Part shown: positions 46,880-47,759 of the stretch, piece by piece
Position numbering within the stretch: the first letter of the stretch is position 1
How the letters are laid out: the number at the start of each line of letters is the position of its first letter
DNA from: Bacillota bacterium
GTDB taxonomy: Bacteria > Bacillota > Clostridia > Christensenellales > UMGS416
DNA length: 47,759 nucleotides
Reading direction: 5' to 3'
NCBI GenBank assembly: GCA_023428265.1
Contig: JAEYYW010000017.1
Span: forward strand, 1-47,759
Program-made: the position numbers and the translations under genes
Notes under the pieces: model-generated
Databases searched by the model: none
What the model was told of the DNA's origin: nothing
What the model saw: the letters and a program-made list of their open reading frames with translations, nothing else

Positions 46880-47759
46880 TCACGCTTCCTGAGCCTGAGG
46901 CTCAATGTCTTTATCCACCATCTGGGCGGCTTTCACCGTTGCTCCCGCTCCCACCTTGATTCCGCTGCCCACCACGGCGATGCCGCAGGCTTTGTCCACA
47001 CCGCCCACACGGGCTCCCGCGCCGATGACGGCCCCCTCGCCCACGATCGCGTGCTCCACCACCGCGCCTTCCTCAATTTCGGCGTCCGGCATTACGATGG
47101 AATGGCGCACAATGGCCCCGGCGTTCACGCTGACGCCATGGAAGATGATCGAATCCTCCACGACACCGCAGACAAAACTGCCCTCTGTGAGCATTGAGCG
47201 GCACACCGAGGAATGGGGTGACACATAATGGGGCGGCTTGACCGGGTTGCGGGAGTAGATCCTCCAGTCCGGATCATGCAGGTTGAGGAGGTTGGGCTTC
47301 AGAAGGTCCATGTTGGCCTCCCAGAGGCTTTCCACCGTGCCCACATCCTTCCAGTAGCCGCTGAAGCCATAGGCGATCATCTTTTTCCCCTGCTTGAGCA
47401 TTGCGGGAATGACATTCTTTCCAAAGTCATTGCTGGAAGACTTGTCCGCTTCATCGGCAATCAGGAATTCCCGCAGCGTGGGCCAGTTGAACACATAGAT
47501 TCCCATTGAGGCCATGTTGCTTTTCGGAGCCTTCGGCTTTTCCTCAAACTCATAAATGGAGCCGTCGGCATTCAAGTTCATGATGCCAAACCGGCTGGCT
47601 TCCTCTCTCGGCACTTCGATCACGGCAATGGAGCAGTCCGCCTGCTTCTCCTTGTGATGCTCAATCATCCGGGAGTAATCCATCTTGTAGATATGATCAC
47701 CAGACAGCACCAGCACAAGCTCCGGATCAAAGCTTTCGATGAAGTGCATGTTTTGATAA
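46880..47759 (-). CDS. glgC: Glucose-1-phosphate adenylyltransferase GlgC (start outside window)
   Basis: GlgC makes ADP-glucose from glucose 1-phosphate and ATP. The visible C-terminal 293 residues continue upstream in frame through the window edge with YQN, matching the usual IYQNxxFIESFDPE. SGDHIYKMDY holds the metal Asp, FEEKPKAPKS the substrate Lys and SGYWKDVGTVESLWEANMDLL is conserved. The C-terminal beta helix follows. It is the first visible gene of the glgC-glgD-glgA-glgP cluster; the N-terminal nucleotide loop is missing because of the window edge. Confidence 0.96.
   Translation of the reverse strand, partial: YQNMHFIESFDPELVLVLSGDHIYKMDYSRMIEHHKEKQADCSIAVIEVPREEASRFGIMNLNADGSIYEFEEKPKAPKSNMASMGIYVFNWPTLREFLIADEADKSSSNDFGKNVIPAMLKQGKKMIAYGFSGYWKDVGTVESLWEANMDLLKPNLLNLHDPDWRIYSRNPVKPPHYVSPHSSVCRSMLTEGSFVCGVVEDSIIFHGVSVNAGAIVRHSIVMPDAEIEEGAVVEHAIVGEGAVIGAGARVGGVDKACGIAVVGSGIKVGAGATVKAAQMVDKDIEPQAQEA

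Noticed and set aside
1..47759. CRISPR array, prophage, insertion sequence or tRNA/rRNA genes
   Set aside because: No regularly spaced repeats, transposase or integrase motifs, phage structural genes, CCA-ending cloverleaf sequences or rRNA segments were seen on either strand.

Overview
The window looks like chromosomal core DNA of a spore-forming, GC-rich member of the Firmicutes, probably class Clostridia. The evidence is a ctsR-mcsA-mcsB-clpC heat-shock operon with a textbook CtsR box, the early-sporulation sigma factor SigH, the sporulation membrane protein YlbJ, GlgD paired with GlgC, a DUF951 protein, and Gram-positive-type GGAGG ribosome sites with many GTG and TTG starts. No insertion sequence, prophage, CRISPR array, tRNA or rRNA is visible. 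Both ends cut genes: clpC on the left and glgC on the right.

Layout. 1-2.2 kb: protein-arginine phosphorylation and Clp operon. 2.3-7 kb: MscL, a secreted M14 carboxypeptidase, an atypical receiver/degenerate-GGDEF protein, a NYN-domain protein and a SanA-like protein. 7.1-12.5 kb: a leftward run degV-larE-larB-larC-guaA, i.e. the nickel-pincer cofactor genes linked to GMP synthase, with a palindromic repeat in two gaps. 12.7-17.3 kb: a cupin-type XRE regulator and a complete potABCD polyamine importer. 17.3-20.4 kb: tandem signal peptidases, a DUF951 protein, a HAD hydrolase and UppP. 20.5-26.2 kb: a NAGPA-domain protein with a small membrane partner, DAHP synthase, a MATE exporter and a bicupin oxalate decarboxylase. 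26.3-30.8 kb: a lipoprotein, a CBS-pair protein, a YdcF-like protein, homoserine kinase and a PfkB kinase.

30.8-31.44 kb is the only long gap (about 635 bp) without a protein gene. It holds what I regard as the most interesting object in the window: a strong leftward promoter followed at once by about 238 nt of GC-rich sequence whose two ends pair into a 14-bp stem and which contains further hairpins. Two perfect DnaA boxes lie just beyond it. I interpret it as an unassigned structured non-coding RNA.

31.4-38.4 kb: rsmD-coaD, a coiled-coil protein, ylbJ, an AT-rich HD-domain gene that looks acquired, a methyltransferase, yceD-rpmF, a Wzy-like membrane protein and sigH. 38.5-47.76 kb: a leftward glycogen cluster glgC-glgD-glgA-glgP followed by a cNMP-binding/DUF2225 protein and a GH13 enzyme. 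It covers ADP-glucose synthesis, chain elongation, phosphorolysis and alpha-glucan hydrolysis.

All functional names come from reading the sequences against remembered family motifs. No database search was run.
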